Of a stretch of DNA of 64,000 nt, positions 1 to 12,960 are shown in pieces. The notes beneath the pieces are model-generated. The model searched no databases and was not told the DNA's origin. It saw only the letters and a program-made list of their open reading frames with translations. The stretch spans positions 8,789-72,788 of the forward strand of contig ML664670.1 of NCBI GenBank assembly GCA_007570785.1. The letters are read 5' to 3'. A program made the translations under genes and the position numbers. Position 1 is the first letter of the stretch, and each line of letters starts with the position of its first letter. The DNA comes from Antilocapra americana. Lineage: Eukaryota; Chordata; Mammalia; Artiodactyla; Antilocapridae.

Positions 1-408
1 TCTGAAACTTTGCATTCAGTTGGGTATATCTTTCCATTTCTCCCTTGCCTTTCACTTCTCTTCTTTCCTCAGCTATTTATTTGTAAAGCCTCCTCAGACA
101 ACCACTTTGCCTGCTTGCATTTCCTTTTCTCTGAGATGATTTACTGCCTCCTGTATAATGTTAGGAACCTCTGTCTGTAGTTCTTCAGGCACTCTGTCTA
201 TCAGATCTAATCCCTTGAATCTATTTGTCACCTTCACTGTATAATCATATGGCATTTAATTTAGGTTGTGCCTGAATGGCCTAGCGGTTTTTCCCTTCTT
301 TCTTCAGTTTAGCCCTGAATTTTGCAATAAGGAGCTCATAATCAGCTCCAGGTCTTGTTTTGTCTGACTGTATAGAGCTTGTCCATCTTCAGATGCAAAG
401 GTGCATAT
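1..408 (-). mobile_element. BovB (RTE) LINE fragment, runs off the left edge
   Basis: In reverse complement it matches the mid-ORF segment of BovB, corresponding to the region seen in plus orientation at about 23830-24250. It is heavily mutated and abuts an L1 3' end at about 409. Confidence 0.8.
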
Positions 409-409
409 A

Positions 410-1190
410 TAAATGGCCAAGTATGAATAAATGATAAACATCACTAATCATTCAGGAAATAGAAATTAAAACCACAACGAGATCAAAAAGGTAGAAATAA
501 CATGTGTTGGAGAGGATGTGGAGAAAATGGAACCCTTGTGGATTGTTGTGGGATTGCAAAATGGTGGAACTTCCATAAAAAACAGAATGGAGGTTTCTCA
601 AAAATTAAAAATATAACCACCATATGATCCAGAAATCTCACTTCTGGGTATATATCCAAAAGACTTGATAGCAGGGTATCAAAAAGATATTTGCACCCAA
701 ATGTTCATTGCAACATGATTCACAGGAGCCCGGAGATGGAAGAAACCTGATGCTTGTTGAGAAACAGATAGATAAATAAAATGTAGTATATACATATACA
801 GGAATATTATTGAGTCCTAGAAAGAAGGAAATTCTGTCACATGCTACAACATGGATGAACTTTGAGGATACAATGCTAAGTGAATTAATCCATTCAAAAA
901 AACATAACTACTATATATTTAATTTAAATGAAACATCTAAGTAGTCAAATTCATAGAAACAGAAAATAACAATGGTTGCCAGGGGCCGGGGGAAAACAGG
1001 AAAGGGGAGCTGCTGTTTAATGGGCATAGAGTTTGAGATTTGCAAGGTGAAAAAGTTCTGGAGATCTGTTTCACAATAAAGTAAATATACTTAATGCTAG
1101 AGAACTGTGTCTTAAAAATGGCTAGGATGGTAAATTTATGTTATGTGTTTTTTTGTCTCAATTAAAATAATTATAACTAGATTAGTTCAA
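410..1190 (+). mobile_element. Old mammalian L1 (L1M) 3' end
   Basis: It shows the characteristic end of L1 ORF2 (the 'accaccatatgatcc', 'ctgggtatatatcc' and 'caacatggatgaac' landmarks), then a 3' UTR with 'aatggttgccaggggc', ending in an A/T-rich tail. It is degenerate and has no open frame. Confidence 0.8.
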
Positions 1191-1227
1191 TAAGAATATT
1201 GTCAATTTTATTTGTCCTCTTAGAATA

Positions 1228-1445
1228 TACACTTGACTCAAACAACATGGGAGTTAGGGGTGCTGAGCCTCATAGTCCAAAATCCATGTATACCTTTACA
1301 GTTAACACTCTGTATTCATGGTTCTGTATCCTTGGATTCAACCAACCATGGATTGTGTAGTGCTGTAGTGTGCACTTAGTGAAAAGAGTCTATGTATAAG
1401 TGGACCCTGACTGTTCAAATTTGTGTAGTTCAAGGGTCAACTGTA
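1228..1445. mobile_element. Short non-autonomous DNA transposon (Tigger/pogo-like)
   Basis: The element is about 218 bp, flanked by TA, with imperfect terminal inverted repeats: the left end reads CACTTGACTC..., and the right end ...GGGTCAACTG is related in reverse complement. The family assignment is from memory of the 'cagttgacccttgaac' terminus; the inverted ends are directly visible. Confidence 0.6.
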
Positions 1446-2447
1446 GTTCCTACTAACATTTAACAAGTTTATCCTACAGCACTCACCTAGCCTGAGAAAT
1501 ATATATTTTAGAGCACTGATCTGAGGAAATGTACTTTCAAACAGACTGAATGGTTATTACTTTCAGTCTATAGAGCATAACCACAACAATACTCATAGTG
1601 ATTATTTGGCTGTCAGTACCACCAAAAGTAATATTTAAGATCAAATTCCATATAATTTCAGACATCTTTAGAGAAAGAATATTGAAGTGTGGCACATCTT
1701 TGTCTTTATGAAATATACTTAAAATTTTAAATCCACATGGAATGATTATTACAAATAAGGCTACTAATCTTATTCATGTTAGGTTTGCCTTTCACATCAT
1801 GACAAAAAACAAGCCACTCCTGCATACAGGACCATTTTCCTAGGTCAGAAGACTCTACCTGCCAAATTGCCAGTAAATAAAACACTATTCTCTCTGTCCT
1901 TGAACTATTTCATATTTTAGCTCTTTGGCTCCAAATTAGTGAACCAGTTTCTTGGAAGAAATTAGTGTAGTTCAGGGATTCATTTCTTTTATTACAACCA
2001 TAGGGATAAAATAAACTCCAGAAGCTTTTTGTTTTTGTTGTTAAATGTCTCTTAGCAACATTTTGTGTAATGAAGAATTTTCTCTTTTAAAAATACTGCT
2101 TATAAATGTGCATCTAACCTTTTACCTATGGTAGAAATGTTAGAGTCATCCTTCACATTTTCCTTTTCCTTAGAAAAAAATCACCATGATTTGCTTATTT
2201 TATCAAATAATGTAAACAAATCTATTCTTTTTTCATCAACAGCCAGTGTTAAGCTTATTAAGAATGTAAACTCTGGAACAACATATCCTGGGTTTATGGC
2301 CAAGCTCATAACTCTTAACTCTGATCTTCAACAAAGTACTTAAGCTTTCTCCATTGTAGTTTCCTAAAAATGCACATAATAATAATTTCCATTCATATGA
2401 TTTTTGTATTAAATGACATTACACTGAAAATTATATATTTGGCACAT
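1446..2447. other. No gene or recognised repeat
   Basis: AT-rich, unique-looking. A 71-codon frame at 2128-2343 has no recognisable features. Confidence 0.5.
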
Positions 2448-2655
2448 TTGTTGTTGTTTAGTTGCTAAAGTGTGCCCGACTCTTTTGCGACCCTATGGAT
2501 CGGTCAGGCTCCTCTGTCCATGGGATTCCCCAGGCAAGAATACTGGAGTTGGTTGCTAATTCCTCCTCCAGGGGATCTTCCCGATCCAGGAATCAAACTT
2601 CCATCTCCTGCTTGGCAGGCAGATTCTTTACTACTGCACCACCAGGCTGACAGCT
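2448..2655 (-). mobile_element. Bov-tA SINE
   Basis: In reverse orientation, the BovA tail (ctctgtccatgggattcccc region) is followed by the tRNA-derived part ending near 'gcaccaccaggctg'. It is diverged. Confidence 0.88.
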
Positions 2656-3318
2656 AAATAATGTTAACTTATCAGTATTATCTCTGTTACCAGTGTCATA
2701 GTTTCAACTCCTGTGGTCTCATCACTGGAGAGCTACAACAATCACTGAATTGGTCCACTTCAATTCCATTCTCCAAATACCATCTAAAGTGACCAGTCTA
2801 TAGTACTAATCTGACCACACCATTTCTACACTTATAATCCATCCACAGTTTTCTACCACTGACAAGACTGAAAGACAAAAGGTCCTCATACGGCAAAGAA
2901 GAGCCTCCATGATTGGATACCATGTTATCACTTCAGCTTTATATGATGCCTTATAGCCTCTCACATTACACTTCCCAGGATATGGCATGTTGTATTGTGC
3001 CTTCATACAAGTGAAACCATGCTGTGCCCACCTGCATTTCTTTGACTGAGAGCTTTCTCTGACTATCAAAGCCCATTTTCTCACCTGTATGTCAGGCAGA
3101 AAGTGTTTGGAAATCAACATCTCCCAGGAGAAAACTATTAATCAATAACTAAGAGAAGCTGGTGCATAAAAACTCACACTTTCATCATGCCTCTAGTAAT
3201 CACTATGGAATAACTCTGAAATACATAGTTCATACTGTCCTTCAGAATTCTCCAGCAGGATGAAACTCAGGTTACCCATAGCAACTACTTGAAAGCAAAC
3301 TTTTTATTAAGATCATCT
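2656..3318. other. No gene or recognised repeat
   Basis: The sequence 2760-3110 is C/T-rich and vaguely L2-like in composition, but I cannot support a family call. Confidence 0.45.
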
Positions 3319-3330
3319 CCTCACCATCTT

Positions 3331-3554
3331 GGGGCTTCCCTTGTAGCTCAGTCAGTAAAGAATCTGCCTGCAATGCAGGAGACCCGGGTTCGATCCCTGG
3401 GTCAGGAAGATCCCTTGGAGAAGGAAATAGCAACCCGCTCCAGTATTCTTGCCTGGAGAATCCCATGGACAAAGAAGCCTGGTGGGCTTCAGTCCATGAG
3501 GTTGCAAGAGTTGGACACGACTGAGTGACTAAACCACCACCACCACCACCACCA
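3331..3554 (+). mobile_element. Bov-tA SINE with (ACC)n tail
   Basis: This is a full tRNA-derived head plus BovA body. It is flanked by a perfect 12-bp target-site duplication, CCTCACCATCTT, at 3319-3330 and 3555-3566. It ends in an ACC microsatellite rather than poly(A), as expected for BovB-mobilised SINEs. Confidence 0.95.
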
Positions 3555-3566
3555 CCTCACCATCTT

Positions 3567-4859
3567 ACTTCCTCGCTGGTGTGTCCTGGTGTCACCTGCC
3601 AAATAAACCACTCGTTCTTAAATCTCACTGTTGGGATCTGATTTGGTGGATCCCAAACTATGACCTTGGTAATTAACATTACCTGCAGCTATAGCCAGAT
3701 ATCTCATAACTAAATGCATTTTTTTCACTTTTGTTAAGTCTAATGAAGATTGGTCAGTCCTTCTCCATATTGTTGCCACACCATCCAGACCACACAGGCT
3801 AGGTCAGCAGGAAAAGCAGGAAGAAAGAGGCACCCTCACTCTTGACTGCCTTAGCTAAGTAGAGACTTACACTACTTTCATGCATTGTCCACTTATCAGA
3901 ACCTGTCATATAGCCTAACTTGATTACAAAGCAGATTATAAATTATAGATGGTATAATTGGTGAGCTCTCACCATTTCTCCCCTACTCAATTTCCCATTC
4001 TACAAAGTGCATCATGGTTCAACACTTTAGTCCTCTGATATTAGATCAGAGATGTTTCCCATCTTAATGCTTTTTATAAATTTATATTCATTATACCAAT
4101 ATAATTTATGTTTATGTTGGTTAGGCTGAACCACCACCCAGTGAGATCCTTGAATATAGCAATAATACTTTGCTTTTCTTTTATTCCAACCTCTTAATAG
4201 AAAATAAGCTTCTCTTTGTCAAGGAGCTTATCATCAGTATTTTAAAAGTTTCCAATTTTTTGATAATCAAATTCCATAAACTTTTAAGTATAAAAAGTTC
4301 CATAAGCTTTTAAGTATTCCATAGCTGTCGAAATGGAAATTAATGGCTAGTGAGAAATCAGAAAGAAGTTCAGGATAGTGTATTCTCCATGTCTCTGTCA
4401 CATTACTTGTCAATTTCCTGGTATATTCAGAGAAAGTGAGAAGAAATGTAACATTAAAATAGAGAATAAACTGAGTGGATATTACCTCTAGTTTTCAGAT
4501 TACCAATTTGAAAAATGGTTGTCCACATTTTATACTAATAACTATGTTAATATTTTGCTGGTTTCTAATAGACACAGGTGAAAGTATAATTGGATATTTT
4601 CCTGTGACATACTAAAATATTGTTTATCTCTAATTTTTACTAAGAATTATCAGGTTAAACTTATTACCACAGTTACCTCTTTCTTTGTAGGATATAATCT
4701 TTTGCCAGGGGATCAAAATGCAACTCTATATTTCATATTTACATATGAAATACATAAAAGAGAAAAACAATATACATATAGAGAAGGAGAGCGTGTGAAG
4801 TGGCTTTTATTTGAAGCAGTATGGCAGACTTGAGACCTTGAACATTCCTTCTAAGGAAA
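3567..4859. other. No gene or recognised repeat
   Basis: AT-rich unique-looking sequence. A local near-duplication of TTCCATAA(A/G)CTTTTAAGTAT occurs at about 4271-4318. Confidence 0.5.
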
Positions 4860-5583
4860 ATAAGAAAAAGTAGCATAGAATATAAACATCTTTTTTAGAA
4901 GTCACCACTGATTAAGTAAGAGAAAAAGAATAGACAAAAGACACACAAAAAAATGAAAATAGAAATCCAAGATGTAAGAGAAATAAAGGTAAGCTTTATC
5001 CTCAGGGCATGTGTAAACCTTGGTGACCTTGAACAGAGCATTCTCTGCTGCTATGAAAGTCACAGGGACAGGAGCAGAGCCTAAGGCTTGCCCAAGGCTG
5101 GAGTCTAATACAACTCTCAGGTTAAAGCTAGGATCCAGAGAGGACAGATGTTCCACATAATGGTAATGAGAAATAAACCAGCACACCAAAGGGACAGCAA
5201 GTAAAGTTGTCTATCTTGACATTCACCTTGTATGGAGGGGGAATACAATCTGCCCTGAGAATATTTAACAAAAGCAGTCCTCACATATGTCTGTAGCCCA
5301 AATTCACATAACCAGAAACTTCAAGAGAAGCCTTTAAGATAAGCTCTGGACCCCTAGATGACTGGTAGAATAAAAAAAAAAATCCTTCTTGGAGGAAACA
5401 ACTGTAACCCAGTCCTTAAACAATTCCCCAAAATAACAATCTAAGGGACATGACATCACAGAAAAAAAAAAAGACACAGAAACTAGCTACCATAATTAAG
5501 AGGCAGAAACCAATGTTCAAAGAATTCTAATATTGGAATTCTTACAACCAGAATATGAAATAACTATGGTTATATATTTCAAA

Positions 5584-5794
5584 GTCGGGCTTCCCTGTGG
5601 CTGAGATAGTAAAGAATCTGCCTCCAATGCAAGAGACCTGAGTTAGATCCCTGGGTCAGGAAGATCCCCTAGAGAAGGGAATGGGAACCCACTCCAGTAT
5701 TCTTGCCTGGAGAATTCCATGGACACAGGAGCCTGGGAGGCTACAGTCCATGGGATAGCAAAGAACTGGACACAACTGAGCGACTAACACTTTC
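5584..5794 (+). mobile_element. Bov-tA SINE
   Basis: This is a complete SINE flanked by the 12-bp duplication ATATATTTCAAA (5572-5583 and 5795-5806). Confidence 0.94.
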
Positions 5795-6116
5795 ATATAT
5801 TTCAAAACATGAAATTGATGTTTAAAATTTAAATAAGAAATAAAGAAAAATAAAAATTAAGAGTGCAGTTCTAAAATAGAATCAAGAGATGTATAGAAAT
5901 GAAAATTAAAATAATTAAAATCAAAATTTTGATGGTGAGTTAAATAACAAATTAAACAGCTTAAGAGAAAAGAAGAAGTGCAAGATGGATCCATAAGAAC
6001 TCTCCTGAAAGCAGCTCAGAGAGACAAAGAGTTAGAAAGTGTGAAAGAGACTAAACAAAGTATGCATGTATAAGTAGCTAAAATAAATACCAAAAGAAAT
6101 AGGGTACTACATCTAA

Positions 6117-6436
6117 AACAGTGAGTGAAATTTGCTCGGTTGTGTCCGACTCTTTGAGACCCCATGGATTAAATAGTCCACAGAATTCTCCAGGCCAGAA
6201 TACTGGAGTGGGTAGCCTTTCCCTTCTCCAGGGGATCTTCCCAACTCAAGGATCAAACCCAGGTCTCCCACATTGCAGGCAGATTCTTTACCAGCTGAGC
6301 CGCATGGCAAGCCCAATAATACTAGAGTGGGTAGCCTTTCCCTTCTTCAGAGGATCTTCCCAACCCAGGAATTGAACCAGGGTCTCCTGCATTGCAGGTG
6401 GATTCTTTACCAACTGAGCTATCAGGAAAGCCCATG
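6117..6436 (-). mobile_element. Bov-tA SINE with duplicated 5' half
   Basis: One full reverse-oriented SINE (about 6117-6315) is followed by a second copy of its tRNA-side half (about 6316-6436). Each half ends at a tRNA-like 5' end (GGCAAGCCC and GGAAAGCCC). Confidence 0.88.
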
Positions 6437-6602
6437 ATATTTTAGATATTTAGATATTTGTTATATCAAAATAACTTAATGGCAAATTATAATAAAAACA
6501 AGAAAAATTAACAATGGCAGTGAAATGGATAAACAGTACAAAATGAATACCTGGAGATACCAGAAATTAATTCTAATATATCATTAATCCTATAACAATG
6601 TA

Positions 6603-7554
6603 TAACTGTATAACAAGGTATAAGTGACTCCAAACTGGGAAAGGGGTACGTCAAGGCTGTGTATTGTCACCCTGCTTATTTAACTTACATGCAGAGCACA
6701 TCATGAGAAATGGCAGGCTGCATGAAGCACAGGCTGGAATCAAGATTGCTGGGACAAATATCAATAACCTCAGATATGCAGATGACACTACCCTTATGGT
6801 AGAAAGTGAAGAGGAACTGAAGAGCCTCTTGATGAATGTGAAAGAGGAGAGTGAAAAAGCTGGCTTAAAACTCAACATTCAAGAAACAAAGATCATGGCA
6901 TCCAATCCATCACTTCATGGCAAATAGATGGGGAAACAATGGAAACAGTAACAGACTTTCTTTTCTTGGGCTCCAAAATCACTGAAGATGGTAACTGCAG
7001 CCATGAAATTAAAAGATGCTTGGTCCTTGGAAGAAAAGTTATAACCAACCTTGACAGTATATTAAAAAGCAGAGACATTATTTTGCCAACAAAGGTCCAT
7101 CTAATCAAAGCTATGGTTTTTCCAGTAGTCATATATGGGTGTGAGAGTTGGATTTATAAAGAAAGCTGAGTGTTGAAGAATTGATGCTTTTGTAATTTGG
7201 TGTTCGAGAAGACTCTTGAGAGTCCCCTGGAGTGCAAGGAGATCCAACTAGTCAGTCATAAAGGAAATCAGTCCTGAATATTCATTGGAAGGACTGATGC
7301 TGAAACTGAAGATCCAATCCTTTGGCCACCTAATTCAAAATACTGAATAGTTAGAAAAGACCCTGGTGCTGGGAAAGATTGAAGGCAAGAGGAACAGGGG
7401 ATGACAGAGGATGAGATGGTTGGATGGCATCACAGACTTGAAGGACATGAGTTTGAGCAAACTCTGGGAGTTGGTGATGGGTAGGGAAGCCTGGCATGCT
7501 GCAGTCCATGAGGTTGCAAAGGGTCGGACATAACTGAGCGACTGAACTGCACTG
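6603..7554 (+). mobile_element. 5'-truncated BovB LINE
   Basis: The BovB reverse-transcriptase C-terminal part and 3' end are flanked by an 11-bp duplication, ATAACAATGTA, at 6592-6602 and 7555-7565. The 3' end shares its sequence with BovA SINE tails (gcagtccatgaggttgcaa...), the known basis for BovB mobilising these SINEs. It is inserted in older L1-like DNA. Confidence 0.92.
6631..7200 (+). pseudogene. BovB reverse-transcriptase remnant
   Basis: The reading frame preserves the RT catalytic motif YADD (codons at 6775-6786) within LRYADDTTLM. It is interrupted by a TAG at about 6925 and continues in another frame at 6939-7169 (ITEDGNCSHEIKRCL region, connecting domain). The upstream endonuclease and palm motifs are absent through 5' truncation, so it cannot encode a working protein. 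Confidence 0.88.
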
Positions 7555-8199
7555 ATAACAATGTAAATAGAGTAAACTCTATAACTGAAAGACAATGAGT
7601 TTCCAGACTATAGAAAATAAAAGTAAAATCTAGTCTTACATTGTTTGCATGAAGCCTACCTAAATTATCAAAATTCAGAAATATTGAATGTCAAATGATA
7701 GAAAGACACACCAGGTGAACACTAATCAAAACAAAGGTTGTCTCAGTATATTTGAAAACAAACCAAGTAGATTTTAAGATCAATGCATTATTGAAGATAT
7801 GAGAGCCCTACATACTGATCAAAAGTTTCAATTTGACAGAAGATAATGATTCTTAACTCATGGGCTTAATACTATATAAACTATAAGTTTATATATTTAC
7901 CTATATGTTTAAGCTTTAAACTATATAAAGTACAAATTGACAGAATTAAATGGAAAACTACAGAAATTCTATCACATTGGGATACTAACACATCTGTAGT
8001 AACTAATGGGTTAAGCAGATAAAAATTTAGTGAGAATACAGAAGACTTGAAAATTCGATGAACAAGTTTGATCTAAAGAATGTATATGTAGCATTGTATA
8101 TACAGTGAGTGAAAAATACATGTTTTCTACAAGAACTTGAGAAACATTACGAAAATTGACCATACTCTAATCTATAAAGTGAATGGCAATACATTTTTT

Positions 8200-8835
8200 G
8201 GTCTTCTTGCTTCCCTTTGGTTTCTATTCAGTCTATTCTCAACTCTATCCCAAAAATCCTGGGAAAACCTAACCTGGATGAGCCATACTTTTGTTCAAAT
8301 TTCTCCAATGAATTCACATCATGCTATAAGTGAAAGCTGAAATCCATGGCCATTACAGTAGATCACAAGGCCTGCATACCTCCCCTTCCAAGCTGGCGTT
8401 ATTTCTACAATATCATCTCCTCCAGTCTTCCTCACTCACTGTGTTCCAGCTACACTGGCTATTCCATTAATACAGTAAAGCCTAATTCAATCTCTGAACT
8501 GTACACTGGTTGTTTCTTCTGTCAGGTTCCTTCCTGTAGATATTTTAACACTTTCTCCATCTTCCATCTTCCTGAAGTCACCTTACAAATATTACTTTTT
8601 TCACTGAGGCCTTCAACACCCTATCCATAACTCATTCTTTATCCCTTTGCCCTACTTTATTTTTCTCTAAATCATTTCATGCCATCTAAAACATTATTTA
8701 TTTTATAATCTCTCTCACTTCACTGGAATGTAAACTCCTAGAGCATGTAACTTTTACTCTGCTTTATTTATTGTCATATGGTTAGTGACTAGAGCAGTTC
8801 CTGGTATTTTGTGACAAATAATGGTTTGATGAGTA
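8200..8835 (+). mobile_element. L2 LINE 3' fragment
   Basis: It resembles the L2 3' end: a C/T-rich, degenerate coding remnant (8340-8640), then 'ttcactggaatgtaaactcc' and the terminal 'gagcagttcctgg' block. It is ancient and much mutated. Confidence 0.7.
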
Positions 8836-9399
8836 AAGAATGAAGGAATCTGGGGATTTAAAAATATTTTTTAATATATTTTTTAAGTCAGAAAAAAATC
8901 ATAGTAAAATTATAAAATATTTCAAGCTATATGACAAAATCAAACATATCTAATTTGTATACTAAAGCTGAAGTAGTACTTAGAGGCGCTTTACATCCTT
9001 CGGTATGTTTATTTAAAAATAATTAACCAGGGGAGGCAGTCCTAAGATGGTGGAGGAATAGGATGGGGAGACCACTTTCTCCCCCAAAAATAACACACAA
9101 GAGGAATCCCATAAGGATAACAGCTGATCTTTCAACAGAAACTCTTCAGGTCAGAAGGGAATGGCAGGACATACTTAAAGTGATGAAAGAAAATAATCTA
9201 CAACACCGATTACTGTAACCAGCCAGGATCTCATTCAAATTTGAAGGAGAAATCAAAAGCTTTACAGACATGTAAAAGCTGAGAGAATTCAGCAACACCA
9301 AACCAGTGATCCAACAAATCCTAAAGGATCTTCCCTAGACAGGAAACATGGATAGGGTGTATAATCTCGAACCCAAAACAATAAAGTAAATGGCAACAG

Positions 9400-12300
9400 G
9401 ATCACACTTATCAATAATTACCTTAAATGTAAACGGGATGAATGCCCCAACCAAAAGACAAAGATTGGCTGAATGAATACAAAAATAAGACCCCAATATA
9501 TGTTGTCTACAAGAGACCCACCTGGAAACAAGGGACACATACAGACTGAAAGTGAAGTGCTGGAATAAGATATTCCATGCAAATAGAGACCAAAAGAAAG
9601 CAGGAGTAGCAATACTTATATCAGATAAAGTAGACTTTAAAATAAAGGCTCTGAAAAGAGATAAAGATGGACATTACATAATGATCAAAAGATCAATCAA
9701 GGAAGAAGATAGAACAATGATAAATATATATGCACCCAACATAGGAGCACCACAACATGTAAGGTAAATGCTAACAAGTATGAAAGGGGAAATTAACAAT
9801 AACACAATAATAGTGGGAGACTTTAATACCCCATTCACACTGATGGATAGATCAACTAAAGAGAAAATTAACAAGGAAACACAAACTTTAAATGATACAA
9901 TAGACCAGTTAGACCTAATTGATATCTATAGGACATTTCACCCCAAAACAATGAATTTCACCTTTTTCTTAAGCATACACAGAACCTTCTTCAGAACAGA
10001 TCACATCCTGGGCCAAAAATCTAGCCTTGGTAAATTCAAAAAATTTAAATTATTCCAAGTATCTTTTCTGACCTCAATGCAGTAAGATTAGATGTCAATT
10101 ACAGGAGAAAAACATTTAAAAATTCCAACATATGGAGGCTCAACAACACGCTGTGGAATAACCAACAAATCACAGAAGAAATAAAAAATGAAATTCAGTT
10201 ATGCATAGAAATGAATGAAAATGAAAACACAACAACCAAAAACCTATGGGACACTGTAAAAGTAGTGCTAAGGGGAAGGTTCATAGTAATACAGGCTTAC
10301 CTCAAGAAACAAGAAAAAAGTCAAATAAATAACCTAAATTTACACCTAAAGCAACTAGAAAAGGAAGAAATGCAGAACCCCAGGGTTAGAAGGAAAGAAA
10401 CCTTAAAGATCAGGGCAGAAATAAATGCAAAGGAAACAAAAGAGACTCAGCAAAAATCAACAAAGCCAAAAGCTAGTTCTTTGAGAAGATAAATAAAACT
10501 GACAAACCATTAGCCAGACTCATTAATAAACAAAGGGAGAAAAACCAAATCAACAAAATTAGAAATGAAAAAGGAGAAATCACAACAGACAACACAGAAA
10601 TACAAGGATCATATGAGACTACTATCAGCAACTATATGCAAATAAATGGGGCAACCTGGAAGAAATGGACAAATTCCTAGAAAAGTACAACTTTCCAAGA
10701 CTAAACCAGGAAGAGATAGATAATATTAATAGACCCATCACAAGCATAGAAATTGAAACTGTAATCAGAAATCTTCCAAAAAACAAAAGCCCAGGACCAG
10801 ATGGCTTCACAGCTGAACTCTACCAAAAATTTAGAGACGAGCTAACACCTATTCTACTCAAACTCTTCCAGAAAATTGCAGAGGAAGGTAAACTTCCAAA
10901 CTCATTCTATGAGGCCACCATCACTCTAATTCCAAAACCCGAAAAAGATGCCACAAAAAAAGAAAACTACAGACCAATATCATTGATGAACACAGATGCA
11001 AAAATCCTTAACAAAATTCTAGCAAACAGAATCCAACAACACATCAAAAAGATCATACATCATGATCAAGTAGGCTTAATCCCAGGGATGCAAGGATTCT
11101 TCAATATCTGCAAATCAATAAATGTAATACACCACATTGACAAATTGAAAAATAAAAACCACATGATTATCTCAATAGATGCAGAGAAAGCCTTTGACAA
11201 AATTCAACATCCATTTATGATAAAAACGGTCAGGAATAGAAGGAACATACCTCAACATAATAAAAGCTATATATGACAAACCCACAGCAAACATTATCCT
11301 CAGTGGTGAAAAACTGAAAGCATTTCCCCTAAAGTCAGGAATAAGACAAGGGTGCCCACTCTCACCGCTACTATTCAACATAGTTTTGGAAGTCTTGGCC
11401 ACAGCAATCAGAGCAGAAAAAGAAATAAAAGGAATCCAGACTGGAAAAGAAGAAGTAAAATTTTCACTGTTTGCAGATAATATGATCTTCTGCATAGAAA
11501 ACCCTAAAGACTCCACCAGAAAATTACTAGAGCTAATCAATGAATATGGTAAAGTTGCAGGATATAAAATCAACACACAGAAATTCCTTGCATTCCTATA
11601 CACTAACAATGAGAAAACAGAAAGAGAAATTAAGGAAGCAATTCCATTCACCACCGAAACAAAAAGAATAAAATACTTAGGAATATATCTACCTAAAGAA
11701 ACAAAAGACCTATATATAGAAAACTATAAAACACTGATGAAAGAAATCAAAGAGAACACGAATAGATGGAGAAATATACTGTGTTCATGGATTGGAAGAA
11801 TCAATATAGTGAAAATGAGTATACTACCCAGAACAATCTATAGATTCAATGCAATTCCTATCAAGCTACCAGCCATCCTTTTCAGAGAAATAGAACAAAT
11901 AATTTCACAATTTGTATGGAAATACAAAAAACCTTGTATAGCCAAAGCACTCTTGAGAAAGAAAAATGGACGTGGAGGAATCAACCTGCCTGACTTTAGT
12001 CTATACTACAAAGCTATAGTCATCAAGACAGTATGGTACTGGCACAAAGACAGAAATATAGATCAATGGAACAAAATAGAAAGCCCAGAGATAGATCCAC
12101 GCACCTATGGACACCTTATCTTTGACAAAGGAGGCAAGAATATACAATGGAGAAAAGACAATCTCTTTCACAAGTGGTGCTGGGAAAGCTGGTCAACCAC
12201 TTGTAAAAGAATGAAACTAGAACACTTTCTAACACCATACACAAAAATAAACTCAAACTCTAAACGTAAGACCAGAAACTATAAAACTCCTAGCGGAAAA

Positions 12301-12960
12301 CATAGGCAAAACACGGTACGACATACACCAAAGCAGGATCCTCTATGACCCACCTCCCAGAATACTGGAAATAAAAGCAAAAATAAACAAATGGGACCTA
12401 ATTAAAAAGTAAAAGCTTCTGTACAAGAAAGGAAACTAAAAGCAAGGTGAAAAGGCAGCCTTCAGAATGGGAGAAAATAATAGCTAACAAAGCAACAGAC
12501 AAACAATCTCAAGAATATACAAGCAACTCCTGCAGCTCAATTCTAGAAAAATAAACGAGTTGATCNNNNNNNNNNNNNNNNNNNNNNNNNNNNNNNNNNN
12601 NNNNNNNNNNNNNNNNNNNNNNNNNNNNNNNNNNNNNNNNNNNNNNNNNNNNNNNNNNNNNNNNNCATATACACCGAGGAAACCAGAATTGAAAGAGCCA
12701 CGTGTACCCCAATGTTCATGGTGGCATTGTTTACAATAGCCAGGACATGGAAGCAACCTAGATGTCCATCAGCAGACGAATGGATAAGGAAGCTGTGGTA
12801 CATATACACAATGGAATATTTCTCAGCATTAAAAAAAAATTCATTTGAATCAGTTCTACTCAGGTGGACGGAACTGGAGGCTATTATCCAGAGTGAAGTA
12901 AGCCAAAAGGAAAAAAAACAATATAGTATACTAACGCATATATATGGAATTTAGAAAGAT
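9400..12960 (+). pseudogene. L1 ORF2 remnant (endonuclease plus reverse transcriptase)
   Basis: In order it shows an N-terminal endonuclease region (about 9420-10100), a linker (10100-10640), an RT domain (about 10660-11700) and a C-terminal segment to about 12960. Frameshifts and stops separate open stretches at 9552-9767, 9768-10085, 10211-10492, 10665-11276 and 11386-12348. Several bases are missing near 11230 relative to the family. The RT motif reads FADN (11470-11481) instead of the usual FADD, so a catalytic aspartate is changed. It is not functional. Confidence 0.93.
12566..12665. other. Assembly gap (100 N) inside the L1
   Basis: Exactly 100 N, a conventional size for a gap of unknown length. 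The flanks match L1 positions several hundred bases apart in the ruminant L1, so the gap probably hides more sequence than 100 bases. Confidence 0.99.

Larger units (their letters stand above)
4860..8120 (+). mobile_element. Degenerate old L1 (L1M-type), interrupted
   Basis: A-rich, weakly L1-like sequence is broken by three younger insertions (5584-5794, 6117-6436, 6603-7554). Phrases resembling L1 5'/ORF1-ORF2 sequence occur near 5380-5520, 6480-6600 and 7570-7990. Its limits are approximate and its identity only moderately secure. Confidence 0.45.

Noticed and set aside
3351..3420. tRNA-like sequence with A and B boxes (and similar stretches in other SINEs)
   Set aside because: These are the tRNA-derived heads of Bov-tA or CHR SINEs. 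They lack a full cloverleaf with a proper acceptor stem, so they are not tRNA genes.
11386..12348. 320-codon open frame as an intact gene
   Set aside because: It is L1 ORF2 reverse-transcriptase/C-terminal sequence with a changed catalytic motif and frameshifts upstream; annotated as pseudogene.
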